DNA of 64,000 nt from Epiperipatus broadwayi (Eukaryota > Onychophora > Udeonychophora > Euonychophora > Peripatidae): positions 14,505,254 through 14,569,253 of the forward strand of contig JAQFVV010006197.1 of NCBI GenBank assembly GCA_028023455.1. Direction: 5' to 3'. This document shows positions 24,095 through 37,094 of this stretch, one piece after another. The translations under genes and the position numbers were made by a program. The notes below the pieces were generated by a model, which did not search any database, was not told the DNA's origin, and was given only the letters and a program-made list of their open reading frames with translations. Every line of letters begins with the position of its first letter. Within the stretch, counting starts at the first letter, position 1.

Positions 24095-26120
24095 GCATGG
24101 TCCTGCTTGTTAAAAAACCTGAGGGTCAAAAAAAATCCTGATAATCTTCAGCCTATCTCTATGGTGCTATTGCTTATTAAAACCATTGAAGACCTTATTA
24201 GAGAGGATATACAAACAAACATTATTGAAAAATTATCAACCTATCAGTTTGCAAAAAAAGGGAGCTCTACTCCTGATGCTGCCAGTCAATTTCGACTCCT
24301 AGTCGATCGTGTTCATAGGAAAAGGATGCCACAGCCAGTTGCAGTTGAACTTGACTTTTCCAGAGCCTTTGATTGTGTCAGGATTGTCCTCCAAGTGCCT
24401 CTGGTTTATCTTCAGATGATTGAGAATCTTCTCCTTAACAGAGAAGTGTTTTTCTCACTTGATGAAAGAGTTGCTCCCGGCTTTCGGCCTTGTGTATCCA
24501 TCTCAGGGCTCACCACTAAGTGCACTACACTTCAGTCTACATGAACCCATTGCTGTTGAGCATTGAGTCTTTCCTTCCAGGGATCTACATTTCTTTATTG
24601 AGAGAGAACATATGCCATATTTCCTATATGGATGATGTGGTTTTGTTTCTTTCATCTCAGGATGAGTTCTCTAGACCTGAGGAACTTCTAGATCAGTTTG
24701 CATGTGAATTTGGCCTGGCAATTAATGGAGAAAAGTTGGCAGTGTGGTCCATCCTGACAGGAAAGCAAATATCTGGTAGACTAAAAGCTCCCCCACAGAA
24801 ATTTCTTGGTTTTAGTATTGCTTCTTCTCCAGCAGCCACGAGAAAAGAACTTGGAAAATTCATTAATTTTAAAGATTGAAAGATTGTTAATACACTATCT
24901 AAAATTTATCTTTCTCTGTTTGGAAAGGTTGCACTCCTTAATTCTGTGATTTGACCAAAAATTATTTATTATCTAGCTGGTTTTTCACCAACAATTTGCT
25001 TCATCTGCAAGGTTGAATCTCTATGCAGAAAGCTGTGCTGGAGAGGGAAGACACCAGCAATAAGTCTTAATATTTTGCAAAAACCAAGATATCTTAATGG
25101 TTTAGGACTGCACTTGATTAAAATTTTTCTGATACAGAGGACTTACAATGTCCTTGTTAAAATTTTCAAAGACAATGCAAATATAGAAAGTCCCATACCT
25201 TTTGAAAAAATAATCCCACTGATCTCCCACTCCCTCATAAAAGGAATATCTGGATGCAACAATAATTAACTATTGTCTTTAATAGCAACAAAAGCTCTAG
25301 CTTCATGTTTGATGAAAAAATATCATACTGGAGTTCTTATCAATTAGTTCACTCTGGTAAATCTAGGACAGAGAATCTTCTCCCAGTTGCAATCCCTCGT
25401 CTCATAAGGCTGACCAAGTTCCTAAAATTGGAACCAAAGTTTGTGAATTTTTTGGTTAAGGTCAATCTTGGAGCCTTGCCTACTGGGATGTTTCTTTGTA
25501 ATCAGAGGGACCACAACATTGATGCAATATGTACTCTTTGTAGAAGATTTGACATCCATTGAACACATACTCTATCAATGTGAATGGTGGTCTAAGTTAC
25601 GGAATATTGCCCTGCAGGGGATTACAGGATACAATTCTTCAAATGTCTACCTTAATGATGCATTCAAAATGGAAATTATGACTCTATCCACCTGGCCACT
25701 TTCATAAATTTTATCATATGGAAGATTAGATGTAAGGTATTATTTGATAGAGAGTTGGCCAGTCCTATTGAAGACATTTTCTTAAAGCTATTATATAAAG
25801 CTAAAGAAAGTGATCTAAGAACATGCCTGCCTAGCTTTGCTAAGCAAACATGAAGTCAATTAAATATTTAGCAATAGCCATGTATATTATTTATTCATGA
25901 CACTCAAATTTTACACGCCATGGGATTTATATGCCAAATTAGATCACCCTGATAAGTAACATAACATAAAATTTTACTTTTAATCCTGTACTCATCATCT
26001 AATTTAATAACTAATTAGTCTTTAATGTGTCAGACATGATTGTAAACATGAACTCTATATTACAATGTATATTTTACTTTTTTTTGTGCAAATAAAGATT
26101 ATTTTGAAAAAACAAAACAA
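24095..26120 (+). pseudogene. 5'-truncated LINE: RT, C-terminal CCHC motif and 3' tail, KGSS family
   Basis: It starts inside the RT at VLLVKKPEG. In order it shows NLQPISM, YQFAKKGSS (about 24,240), AVELDFSRAFDCV with the motif A Asp, the active-site box SYMDDVVLF (YMDD at 24,625-24,636) and KFLGFSI (about 24,795). A C-terminal segment YWSSYQLV...KFVNFLVK follows. Then comes a CX2C...HX4C knuckle (ICTLC at about 25,525, EHILYQC at about 25,560-25,580), as found after the RT of many LINEs. At least four frame breaks or stops interrupt it. The 3' UTR ends with CAAATAAAGATTATTTTG and an A-rich tail near 26,090-26,130. Both catalytic YMDD aspartates are intact, but the ORF is dead. Confidence 0.75.
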
Positions 26121-29100
26121 AAACAATAACAATATTATAAAATAAACTATTTCAAACTATTGAATATATTTATTAAGATCTTATTTTAATCATTATATAT
26201 ATATTGTAACCCCTCTCACCTATCACTAACATTAATAATTACCCAGGACGCCAATTCTATTAATCATAGAATAAAATATTCATTTAATTTTACTTAAATT
26301 TACTCATGAGGCTCTTAATTAAAGATTTACCTAACCTAACTCAATTGAGGGATACAGAGGTGTATGAAGTGTACAATGTACCCTAGATGTGGGAGAAAAT
26401 TATTAATAGGAATAAACATCTATTAATTTCTCTTCTAGAAAAATAATAAATTAGTAAATTCTACCAGCTAAATTTAATTTAGTAATACTTTATATCTCAC
26501 CTCCTCCCATTATCCATATACATTGGACAACCTCTAACACATTATACAATTAACTAATAACTAAAATAAAAAAGTAATATTTCAGAAATTGTAATGTATA
26601 ACTCATTATAATTTAAACTTATTAAATTTATCATTAATAAACCTTAATTACACACTAATCTGATTAAATGAACTTATTGTTTAATCTAAATGCTATATTA
26701 AAGACCTCAGGGAATTAATTCATAGTATGGCTTGATTTGATATTTCTGTACTCAAATTATTACTTCAACGCTATAAAATAATATTATAAATCAAACAATA
26801 CCCTAACTAAATATTTACAGTTAGATAATGAAAGAAATAGGGTACATTTTGATTTCAATTCACCATCTAAACAAAATTAAATAACAAAACCCTTTTAAAA
26901 TGATCAGTAGGCAATAGGCATCTCATATAGTGCTTGAATCAAGGAAATCAACATCATCATCTTGAGATTTGTTATCATTAAATAAAATACAGTTATATTG
27001 CATTAAATAAAATAAATGTGTAAACATGTGTGGGAATGTAGAACACGAATGAATGTTAAAAAGAAATTCCAAAATACAAACTTAAATAACAAAACTTTTA
27101 TTAATCAATTAACACACAAAAAAAAAATATATATAGTAAATCATCATTTATCTTTTGTTGATACTGACACAATCCAATAAAGGACTTAAGATCCTTAGGA
27201 ATAACTCATACATAGTATGTAACATTATATAACCCATTAATTTTATATATCTGCCACCCTTATTCTTTAAAGTAATTAATAACTTGATAACATTGGTCTA
27301 ATATGTTAAATGAATTCAATAAATTCCTATTATCTATTGTGACCACTGGCCATTTAGTTATTATGGATTACTGGTGGACTGTTACAAGATAAACTAATAA
27401 ATTTGCTTTACACTTTAATGACTAATTACCAAAATTACCTTTTTATTCAACATTTATTGAATAGTAATTATTTTTCCAACTAAATTTTTCAACAACATAA
27501 TTACCATTCTAAATATTACATAAGCTAGGATTTTGCATTGTTATGTTTAATTATATGAAATAACTCAAAATAAGGGGATTTACCTGGAATAATCTGAAAT
27601 CATCTTACCACAAAAAAAAAATAATACTTTTGTTAACCAGATGCAATTTTGCTTTGTAGTTTTAAGTAAAATATACTATTACATTTAGGTTTTGCTTTGC
27701 CAAATATAAATAAGTCTTAGTGCTCACCAACCAATATCCTGTCCTTGATTAATTATTTATACAATTATAATCTAAGAATAGAATAAATGAACTAAAATTT
27801 AAATAACTATTACAAATATTTTTCAATGATAAGGGAAAAATTCTGCATTTAATGATAAAAAATTTTTATATTCAATTAAATTTAATACTCTGTGCATGTA
27901 TCTGTCTTATACAGTGTGTCAAATACTATAATTAAGTAATGTCAATAAATCTCATCAGTTTGCTTATGATGTATTAACTATAATCATAATATGGTTGGAA
28001 GTGAAGATCGACCAATTTTATTCATCAACTATAACACAGTTGTTTTATAAGACATCATACTTTCCTTTTATTCTTCCTTTTATCACAAACTATTATACAC
28101 TAGGCTATAGCATGAGCTGGAAAACATCCAATACTCATATGGGATCACAGATTTATAACTCAAATAGATAAATATAACAACCACTACCAAGTCTATCTTT
28201 CATACTAAATAACTGGTGGAACAACACATCACCAAATGAAAACTGTGTGGATACAACAATAACTTCATATATGTTTGACTCAATAATTGGTGGAATAGCT
28301 CATCACCAAATTAAAAACTGGGAAACTGACATCTCTATAGCTTCATCCACATTTAATTCTATATCAAATATAAAAGGAGGACTTAATCCACTCCTATCAA
28401 AAATATGCTCCAATACATGGAGAAGAAAAGGAATATTCAATTCAATACACTACATTGCTCTACACTAGATAAATTATCCACATTCAATACTCATCTAACA
28501 ACTATAACGACTTAATCCTATAAAATATTTATAAATATTGCAAAACTTTACAACATATAGCCACAAAAATACCTATCATTTTGTCACAACAAAGAAATAA
28601 TAATTCTCTTTTGAACAACAACTGAATTCTCCAAAATGATCGATCATCCGATTCCTCCCGAATCCGATTGATCTAAAGACGTTTTCAATGGCAATTACAC
28701 AATCATAAATAACTTTAATAACAGACACACACCTGCGTATAAGCATACGAGATACAGATAGTTTAAAATTGCAGTATACAAAAAAAAAAAATCACTATTA
28801 AAGTATTAATGATTACTGCTAAAATTGGTAAAAATAAATATCTCACATCTGATAACATTTCAGATTTGGTAATGTTTAAAGGTTCATTTGAAAATAAGTA
28901 TTAACTACTGAGCAAAACAAGACGAATAATTTCTTTTTCTTTTTTTTTAATATAATATAATGCATTTATATTGGCACAAATCAATAATTAAATTCAGCAT
29001 AATTAAATAATGAAATTGTACATTAAAAATAAAATAGCTGTTGAAAATAATTATTTACTAACTAATAAACGAAATGCCTTTGGTAAGATTTGATATAATT

Positions 29101-31900
29101 AATTTTTTTATAACTAATTGTTCACCCCTTTTTGAATGGATTCTCCCATTCGTTTATTGTGTACAAGAATTATCAACGCACACGCGACTAAACTTATATT
29201 ATTAGAAACAATAATGATAATAAAAATAAATTACCAGCATAATACATCTCTTATTATGCTATTTGGAGACGTTCTGGTTGAAAATAATACAATAAGGATA
29301 CATGTGATAAATATATTTGATAATAACACATTTTTTTAAAACTAATACTATATACTAAATATACCGTTACATAAAATAAAGTTCTCTTCTTTTTCCTTTC
29401 TGAATGAAATGAAGTATAAGTTCATAAAAGTTTTCACACGACGATCCTTGTTATATCTCCAAAGAATAAAAGAAAATAAGTAAACTACACAAACGAATAT
29501 AAAACAGTAAACACGAAGATAAATATACTGATGCATCAAATAAAACACTTCCTGCAGGAGAAATAAAATAAGATTTGTTAACAACGTAAAAGCATACTCA
29601 ATGTTTTTAGTTTTCACTAATGAATTGCAATTAATGTTTAAAATAATAGACTTCCTTAATGAACAATGTATTTTCTTTTTTTAAATGCAAGTAAATTATA
29701 AGTTGATATTTTATTCCTAAGATATCTGAGATATTCAATTACACTTTTATACAGTCAGTCATAAATAGGTATGAGAATTAATCACATTTACTGACACAAA
29801 CTTGTCGTCAGTATATATAACAGCGTCACTTTATTTGTTTTGATAATTTCTTTCCTGTCACTATTTAAAAAAAAACACATAATTATTAAAATATACTTAA
29901 TGATACTTAATTTTATATACCTTCATTTCAATGATAAAACATTGGCAATTTAGGTGCTAATGAAGATATATGATAATAAGGTTGCATATTTCCTGCATAT
30001 ACTTTAAATATTAATTTTTTTTTCTTTATACTTAACGTAAAATTGACTTTTAACAGTTTTGATAATATCTAACAAAAGTTCATATTTTTTCAATATATAC
30101 CCGCAATACGCAGTAAATTTTCTTTTCCTGTTATAATTAAAGTCTTTATATTTAATTGTAATACAATAATTAAATCTCATTTTCTCCTTCCCAGTTAACG
30201 TTACATTTAAATGAAGCAATTTAAAGGTTAGATTAAGTTTTTCCATTTTTTCTTAAGTAAATAATAATTTTTATTGAACAACTAAATAAACACTTACATG
30301 TATTTTGGCCTGCGTTAGAATAGTTTAAACCTTCAGGTAGGAGCGAACTAATGTATCTTCAGTTGTTTACGTGCACATTTCGTGAATAATAAAAGCAATT
30401 AAAATTTTAAATTGCTCTTTGGAAGAGAAATATACAAATTTGCAATTAAACTTTACTAATAATAATTTAGTTATACTTATACTGGTTTACTATAACTTTT
30501 TTTTATTTTATAAAGTTTTAATTAACCGCCTTTCGAAGTAATAATGAAATGTCCACTTGAAAGATAATAGTAGAATGTCCTGTTCAGTGATAACAATGGA
30601 ATGCCCCTTTTTACAGTAGTAAGTACCGACTTTTATAACCTTTTAGAATAATAATTACATCATATTTATCCTCCAATTATTCACGATAATGTCACATCAA
30701 CAAAGAAATGATTGTCAATTTCGCCGCCTACCGCCTAAACTCATTATATATGCAAAAAGAAACCAGACAGTAAAAAAAAAAAAAATAGTGGTAAAAAAAA
30801 AAATCATTTCGTCTTTTAAATAAATGAAAGATAAAAATATTACATTAATAACTAAATGTTTTTAAAGCAGTATAACAAAATTAATGACAATAGCTTTAAT
30901 AAATGAAATATTTTTCATTATTTGTCATAATATAATTCACTTGTCCATAATTTATTTATACATCTAAATGTAATTAAATTAGTTTGTTTTAAACACTGTT
31001 ATTGCTATAATTAAATATTTGAATGTAATAATGAAACACGTGAGCTAAAAATAAAGTTGGATAATGCATAAATGTTTTAGTATTAATATACTACAAGTAT
31101 TATCCTGATACTAATTAAAATAATAATGGGAATAATGATGAGTAAATTATATCCTGCTGTTTATGCTATATGTTTTAAATGTACATAACAAATGGACCAG
31201 AAAATTATTCTAATAAAATGATTACTGCCTTAAGAGCTGATAAACCAAGTAAATGTCAACCTAGACTGTATTGACTATATACGAAACAAACCAACCCTCT
31301 ACCCTATTAATGGCTATATCCTAAAATAAGACCAAACATAAAAAAAAAAAATCTTTTGATTCCATCTGCACCTTCCATTGACTATATTTTTAAGTAAGAA
31401 TAAAAAGTTTTTAAAATTTCACGTTATTTCATTTTTTTTAAAAAGGGATTATACTAGATATTATTTATATACTATTACACTACTACAATGACTACTTCTG
31501 GTGTCAAACCAGAAGGTCACAATATATATATATTCTATCTATTTTGTGAAAAGAATTCTTGTTGTATTTATTAAACTTGCATTAATAGTTTTATTTAATT
31601 TATTAAATACATAATATAGCTTTAATTAAGTGATTTATGTATAAGTAAATAAATGTACACTTAAGAATGAGCCATGTGGTAAGGAACAGTTTGGAATGAT
31701 CAACTAATATGTTAATGAGTATATCTAGAGAAGCAGTATAAATGCTAATTTATGAGATTATGTCAAGCTGAATTACTATTGGATTATTATTTTTTTTTTT
31801 TTGCATTTGATTGCATCTATAATAGTTTTAAATAAGAAGGCTGCAAACTGCATTTTTGCTATTATGGGCAATAAATAAGGCTCTAAATTTATTTTAACTT
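26121..31900. other. Long non-coding stretch, 5.8 kb
   Basis: No gene is supported. A 40-bp segment (AACTGGTGGAA...AAAACTG) at 28,208 recurs at 28,283. Three short repeats of AATGNAATGTCC type lie at 30,537-30,615. 28,620-28,760 and 29,140-29,200 hold more CpG than their surroundings, and ORFs of 60-89 codons at 28,247, 29,136, 29,348(-) and 30,004(-) have no recognisable domains. A hidden short exon cannot be ruled out. Confidence 0.35.
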
Positions 31901-32035
31901 TCTGATTCAAGCACTTTTATGCCTAATAAGTTCATTAATACAGGTTGAAAATTCTGCAATTATGAGACTACATAAAGATCAGAGCCTTGAATTTTATAAA
32001 CCTCTTTTGAAATAAAATTGGCTAAGTTAGACAGG

Positions 32036-32095
32036 TATTGTGACTAGAAGTAATTAAGATATGCATATTGTGACTAGAAGTAATTAAGATATGCA
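32036..32095. repeat. 30-bp perfect tandem duplication
   Basis: TATTGTGACTAGAAGTAATT... is repeated exactly, at 32,036-32,065 and 32,066-32,095. It lies in the spacer between endonuclease and RT of the minus-strand LINE remnant, so it is probably a local replication slip. Confidence 0.9.
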
Positions 32096-32689
32096 TAGAT
32101 AAAGCAAGGTATACCATGTATTCCATGATAAGAGTTTAACAAGGAATCCAACTTTTGAGCAAAGTCAATTGGCATGAATATAATGTTATCTTCTAGATCA
32201 CTGAGAAAATAAATTTAAATCTCTCACATGATTAAAGTTTATCCTTAAATAATAAATACATATGCTCTAACATTGGCTCTCGACATACAGTTTCTGCTTA
32301 AATATTAAGAGCACTTGGCAAACAAATTGGTAATTGCCCCAAGGCCCACCTAATATAGTGTTTAGGTCAAGTATGAGACTGATTTTAAAAATAACAAGCC
32401 TTTTTAATAGCCAACTATTTCCTAAGAGTATCACTAACTGATTTATATGCTATTCTTAGGGCAAGCAACCTTGGTCACTTATCGGATGAGGATGTTAATA
32501 AATTGTCCATGAGATTTACCATACCTGAGGATGAGAGGAATAACTTGATAATATGATCTACTGTATGAGATATAATATTTACAGATGCAATCCATTCTTG
32601 GAATTGAATACATTTCTATTGGTTTTAGTTTTTATAAATAAATATAAATTTCAGAAAATAGTAATTCTAGTGTTCTGGTTGGAAGATTT

Positions 32690-33450
32690 ACCCAGATGGT
32701 TCTACTTGTTTTAATCAATTTAGTACTATTAAAGTTAAGATCAAGAAATACAAGAAGTGCTGCATGGTCTGTGAATAGTGAGTTTTTTAATGATATATTA
32801 ATAAGATGATGTAAAGCTGGTCAATAGAATACATGTCAATTAGAGATGAGTGTCTTCCATTTTTAAAAGAGATGACTCCTTATGGCAGAAATTCCTCTCT
32901 ATTCATTAATGGAAATGCAAAAATATGAAGCTATTTTCTGAGGAATTTTTCACATGACATGTTGAAATCTTCCAATCAGCAAAACTGGATACAGTAAGGC
33001 TGCAAACTTGGTATTTAAGAGTAAAATTACTCTATTAATAATAGTAGAATCATGGGAAATGTACATGAATACAATATTCAAAACTATTGCATTGTGATGC
33101 AAGGTTATAATTAGAATATGTGCATCAATATATAAAATTTTGAATGAGTTAAAAGGGCTTTTCATATCAATGATTAAACCTGTCCCTGCAGATGGTGCAT
33201 TGGAAGATGTAGAAAATGCTGTAAAAATCTATGTTACTATAACTGGATGAATCAATTAGTAAGCCAATATATAGCTTTGACTCAAATAGACTTAGTAGAT
33301 GATCACTTGGCCAATTACAAATTATTTTCAACATTTTCTCAGATTAAACATATTCTATATTTCATAAATGATTATTAACTGGGCTTTCTTTTGTGCAATG
33401 TTAATAAATTTTGTCAAGGTAGTAAGGTTAATACATCAATAAATTCAATT
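32690..33450 (-). pseudogene. LINE AP-endonuclease domain remnant, probably KGSS family
   Basis: Minus-strand frames read, from high to low coordinate: KFINIAQKKAQLIII (helix and strand before the ETH motif position), SSNAPSAGTGLIID, a central 71-codon ORF (33,165-32,950) ending LLYPVLLIGRFQHVM, and FTDHAALLVFLDL. These correspond to the GTG strand, the GDFN box (degraded to GRFQ) and the terminal SDH box of APE-type LINE endonucleases. FTDHAALLV closely matches FTDHLALVV at the 5' end of the LINE at 50.74 kb, which ties the two together. Several stops interrupt it. LINE-like but unreadable sequence continues down to about 31,950. Confidence 0.6.
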
Positions 33451-33519
33451 GGTCTATGTGCGAGAACCCGGTTCCTTATTATTAACAAGGCTATGTAAAA
33501 ATATTTAGTTTGGTTAAAT

Positions 33520-33712
33520 TTATTAGAAATAAATTTAGGATGTATGGGATCAAATAAATTCCTGTAGATAAAAATATCTTTGATTAAACTGATTTAGAAA
33601 TAAATTTAGCTTGTATGGGAAATAAATTCCTATAGATACAATTATCTTTAAATAGGTTAATTTTAGAAATAAATTTAGCTTATATAAGAAACAAATTCCT
33701 AGAGATAAAAAG
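33520..33712. repeat. About 68-bp degenerate tandem repeat, three copies
   Basis: Units beginning TTAGAAATAAATTTAG start near 33,527, 33,590 and 33,662 and share AAATTCCTNTAGATA with variable linkers. The repeat ends about 90 bp left of the hAT MITE. Confidence 0.65.
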
Positions 33713-33802
33713 AAAAAAAACTTATTAAATTTATTGAGAAATAATTTTTTTCAGTAAAGTTTAAGTAATTTTCTAATAGATAAAAATATATTAGATCTAT
33801 TG

Positions 33803-34180
33803 CAGGGGTCCCCAATCCTATGCCCGTGGCCACCATGGCGCCCGCAGACCAATTTGCATGTGCCTGCCGCTATCCGAACTCGATAAAAAATTATTTATCT
33901 GATACAAATAAATTTAATTTTTAAAATTTCTTTTTAAATTATTGTATTATATTGTAATCAAATTGTAGGGCATACTATATTTTTACAGTGTAAAAATATA
34001 TGTATTTTTTTTACATGTTAAAATTTTATTTTTGAAATAAATATTTTTTTTGTACATTATGTGTATTATTAACAATATTCAATTATAAATTTACATTAAA
34101 AAAATAAATGGTGCCCACCACCGCCACCTGGCCGATATTACAGAATGTGCTCTTAAGTGCAAAAAGGTTGGGGACCCCTG
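33803..34180. mobile_element. 378-bp non-autonomous hAT element (MITE) with intact ends
   Basis: The terminal inverted repeats are CAGGGGTCCCCAA and its exact complement, the classic hAT type. They are flanked by a perfect 8-bp target duplication ATCTATTG (33,795-33,802 and 34,181-34,188). The ends are GC-rich, with hairpin-prone subterminal sequence, and the centre is AT-rich. There is no ORF. It would need a hAT transposase in trans. The exact TSD and 13-bp perfect termini make this the best-preserved element in the window. Confidence 0.93.
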
Positions 34181-34188
34181 ATCTATTG

Positions 34189-35299
34189 TGTTAACTGAAG
34201 TAAAAGAAAACCTGATTGAGATTAATTGGTTCAGGCAGAAACCAATTAAAACCAACAAAGTAAAAAAATACCTCCCACCTTGATTTCACAGTGAAAGTAT
34301 TTACTCCAGAAAAAGGAAAGAAAAAAAAGAAGAGAAAAAAAAGAAAGAAAAAGGGGTATAAAAACTAAAGAGAAATGAATAGTCTGTTCTTTTTTTTTTC
34401 TTCTTCTGGATATCATTTCGCATCTTGTTACCAAAGCAATGGAAGGTCATAAGTGGACATCATTCTCAGGATCTCAGTTCCTGTAGATAAACAAGTCAAC
34501 TAGGGACTAAACAAATCACCTTGGTCTTATTATTATTTTGTGAATGTCTCAATGGCTTGGTCAGGGTTTAAGATCAAGACTTTAGTAGAGGTAAAATACA
34601 TCTTTCCAAATTGTTGAACTTTATAGAATTGAATGAGTAAGGACTTTGTCTTCAGTAGTTTTTTTTCTATATGTCAAAGCATTGGCTGGGAAGCAAACTT
34701 AGACAACTGTCTGCAAGCAATTGCTTGCTTGCTTGCAAAGAAGCTGTGCTGACCTCTTGGCTACCAATACTGACTTGTCTTTAGTAGTTGTCATATATAT
34801 ATAAATGTCATCATATATAAGGCATATGTATGTTTATATTAATGTATAATTTATATCTTTGTTTTTTGTGTGTGTGCATATTAATTTGTTCAATTCAGGT
34901 GTGTGTTTTAATTATAATTATTTATTATTATTTGCTGGTCACCTAGCAATACGAGTTGGGACATAGCAAATCATTGGCACAATTGTATAGCTCAAACCTA
35001 GCTACAAATGTAAAATAGTACTTGTTACAATTCAGCTCTCACGATAGTAAAATATGTTCATTTGGCCAAACTAGCATAGCCAAATTCAAGGTCAGTAACA
35101 CAACAGAGTAGCCATTATATATAATGCAAATAAAGAATTTTTTCACATTAAATGGAATTGAAGATAATAAGTAAAAGGTAGCTGCACTATTATGTTTTTT
35201 CTAACAAAAAAGTAATTGAGATTATAAATAGATTTTTTTTAAATATCCATAACTGAGAATATAATAAAAGAGGAAATAATAAAGAAATTAAGTTATTAC
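34189..35299. other. Spacer between the hAT MITE and the gypsy fragment
   Basis: A purine-rich tract lies at 34,308-34,350 and a GCTTGCTTGCTTGC run near 34,720-34,735. It may contain the 5' LTR or leader of the gypsy fragment that follows, but I could not find a matching LTR pair or a primer-binding site. Confidence 0.35.
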
Positions 35300-37080
35300 T
35301 TTAATCATTGTCCATCCCACCATATAGCTTCCTTAATGTTAAGAAACAGAAAGCAGTTTAAGAGGGGGAAAATAAATGATTATAATTCAGCCCTGAGGGA
35401 GTTAGCAGAAGGGGATGGGAAGTTCATTGAGGAAATACTCATGGATCTGTTAATTTGTGTTATGTCTGACTATAAGCTCAGGCAACAATTGCTAACACAG
35501 ACCAATCTTACTTATGCAATGACCACTAAGAAAGACATAGTTTATGAGTTAATACTTGTCCAAACCCACACTTTTAGAACTAAAACTGTTAAAAACATTA
35601 ATATGGAAATGCTCAAGACAGTAAAACAAAGTATGATTCCACAGAAATCTGATCATGGAAAGAGTAGTAAGATCACATGCTTCTGCAGTGGAAACTAGGC
35701 CATATAGCGAAAGGGTGCAACTGGTAAAAAAAAAAACTAGTTATAAATGTGGGGTAGTGTTGTATGTAAGAAGGAAGGGAGTGGGAAAAGTCAAAGTAAA
35801 TTTCAGCTGCAAAAAGTAGGGAAGCAAAAATGAAAGTTCAAAGTCTGAAGCAGTCTATGATTAATTTACAAATTTGTACTATGAAAATAGACAGTGACTC
35901 AGGAATATCCTTAATGTCACAAACAGGTTTGAGGGCAACTGTTAGCCTCTAAAATTAAAATTCAGTTAGAAAAAATGAACATCAAAGCAACAGATGTAAT
36001 GGAAGTGCGTTAAGACTATTGGATCATGTAAAAGTGCCAATTAGTTACCACAGTTGAACAATAAATGTACTGCTTTATTTAGTAAAAGGAAAAATTAGTC
36101 TTATTATTGGAAGGGATTGTTTTCAGGAAATAGGAATACAAGTCAGTATAGTAAAAAAAAAAAATTTCTTGAACAAGAAATTGTAAACAAATACCCAGAC
36201 CTGTTTAATGAAGAATTGAAGTTAATAGCAACAAGGCTGACATAGTTATTTTCAATCATGTGTAAACCCTGTAAAATCCCTTTCAATCAAAAAGTAAAAG
36301 TGAAGGAGAAACTCAAATCATTGGTCAATAAGAATGTATTAACACCAGTTGAAACCATCAGATTAGGCCACACCATTTGTAGTTATAATGAAGCCTAATA
36401 ATCAAATTAGGATATATGGCAATTACAGAATAACAATATTTAAACAAGGGAGCATACTCTGTACTAAATATAAGAGAGGTATTAGTCAGTCTGCAAAACA
36501 CTTCACATTTTGTGAATCTTGATTTGAAGTCTACATTTCATCATATATAGGTGACATATAATTCAGTAGAAATTTTAATTTTAACAACCCTGATGGGATT
36601 ATACAAATGTAACTGTTGACTATTTGGCATCTTAACAGAGAAAAGATTAATGCATTGCTATTTGGTCTAGAGGGAGTTATATCCTATTTTGATGACATAC
36701 TCATTACAGCACATTCAGTAGAAATGCTTTGTCAAAGACTGTTTCATAGTATGTGAGAAATTAATTCTATTTGGAATCAAATTAAATGCCCCAAAAAGCA
36801 TATGAAATTTAAGGGAATATATTTCTTGGTCATATAATTTCCAATAAAAGGAAGAAACCATTACCTGATAAGGTTAGAGCTGTAGAAAATGTGTCCATAC
36901 CTACAAACATAAATGAATACAGGCATTCTTGGGTTTGATAATTTTTGAGCCTTTTTTAGCAAACAAAGCAAAAGTAGTTTATGACTTATTAAGAAAGGAT
37001 CAGAAGTGGCAATAATTAAAAAGCCATGATGGAGCATTCATCCAAAAACAATATCTGACAAACTACTAACAGATGCATAA
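35300..37080 (+). pseudogene. Ty3/gypsy LTR retrotransposon fragment (gag-PR-RT)
   Basis: Gag: the 120-codon ORF at 35,336-35,698 has YNSALRELA and a D-x-L-I-C segment typical of Ty3/gypsy capsid. A zinc knuckle follows across a frameshift (CFC at 35,678, then GKLGHIAKGC to 35,718). Protease: IDSDSGIS at 35,887-35,910, a disturbed D-S-G active site, and LIIGRDCF at about 36,099-36,120, which is the strand leading into the RT. RT: IRIYGNYRIT at about 36,406 and SYFDDILIT with YFDD at 36,685-36,696. After the RT, FLGLIIF...DLLRKDQKW (about 36,925-37,005) marks the connection to RNase H. The sequence stops near 37,080 where minus-strand LINE ORF1 begins. No integrase or LTR pair was found. Frames break repeatedly. 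Confidence 0.75.
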
Positions 37081-37094
37081 TTTCTGGAGTAGTT

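Noticed and set aside
28208-28322. Twice-repeated segment considered as a CRISPR-like or satellite array
   Set aside because: There are only two diverged copies about 75 bp apart, and the genome is eukaryotic.
29348-29617. 89-codon minus-strand ORF with hydrophobic stretches, considered as a small membrane protein
   Set aside because: No start context, family similarity, splice partner or codon bias separates it from background.
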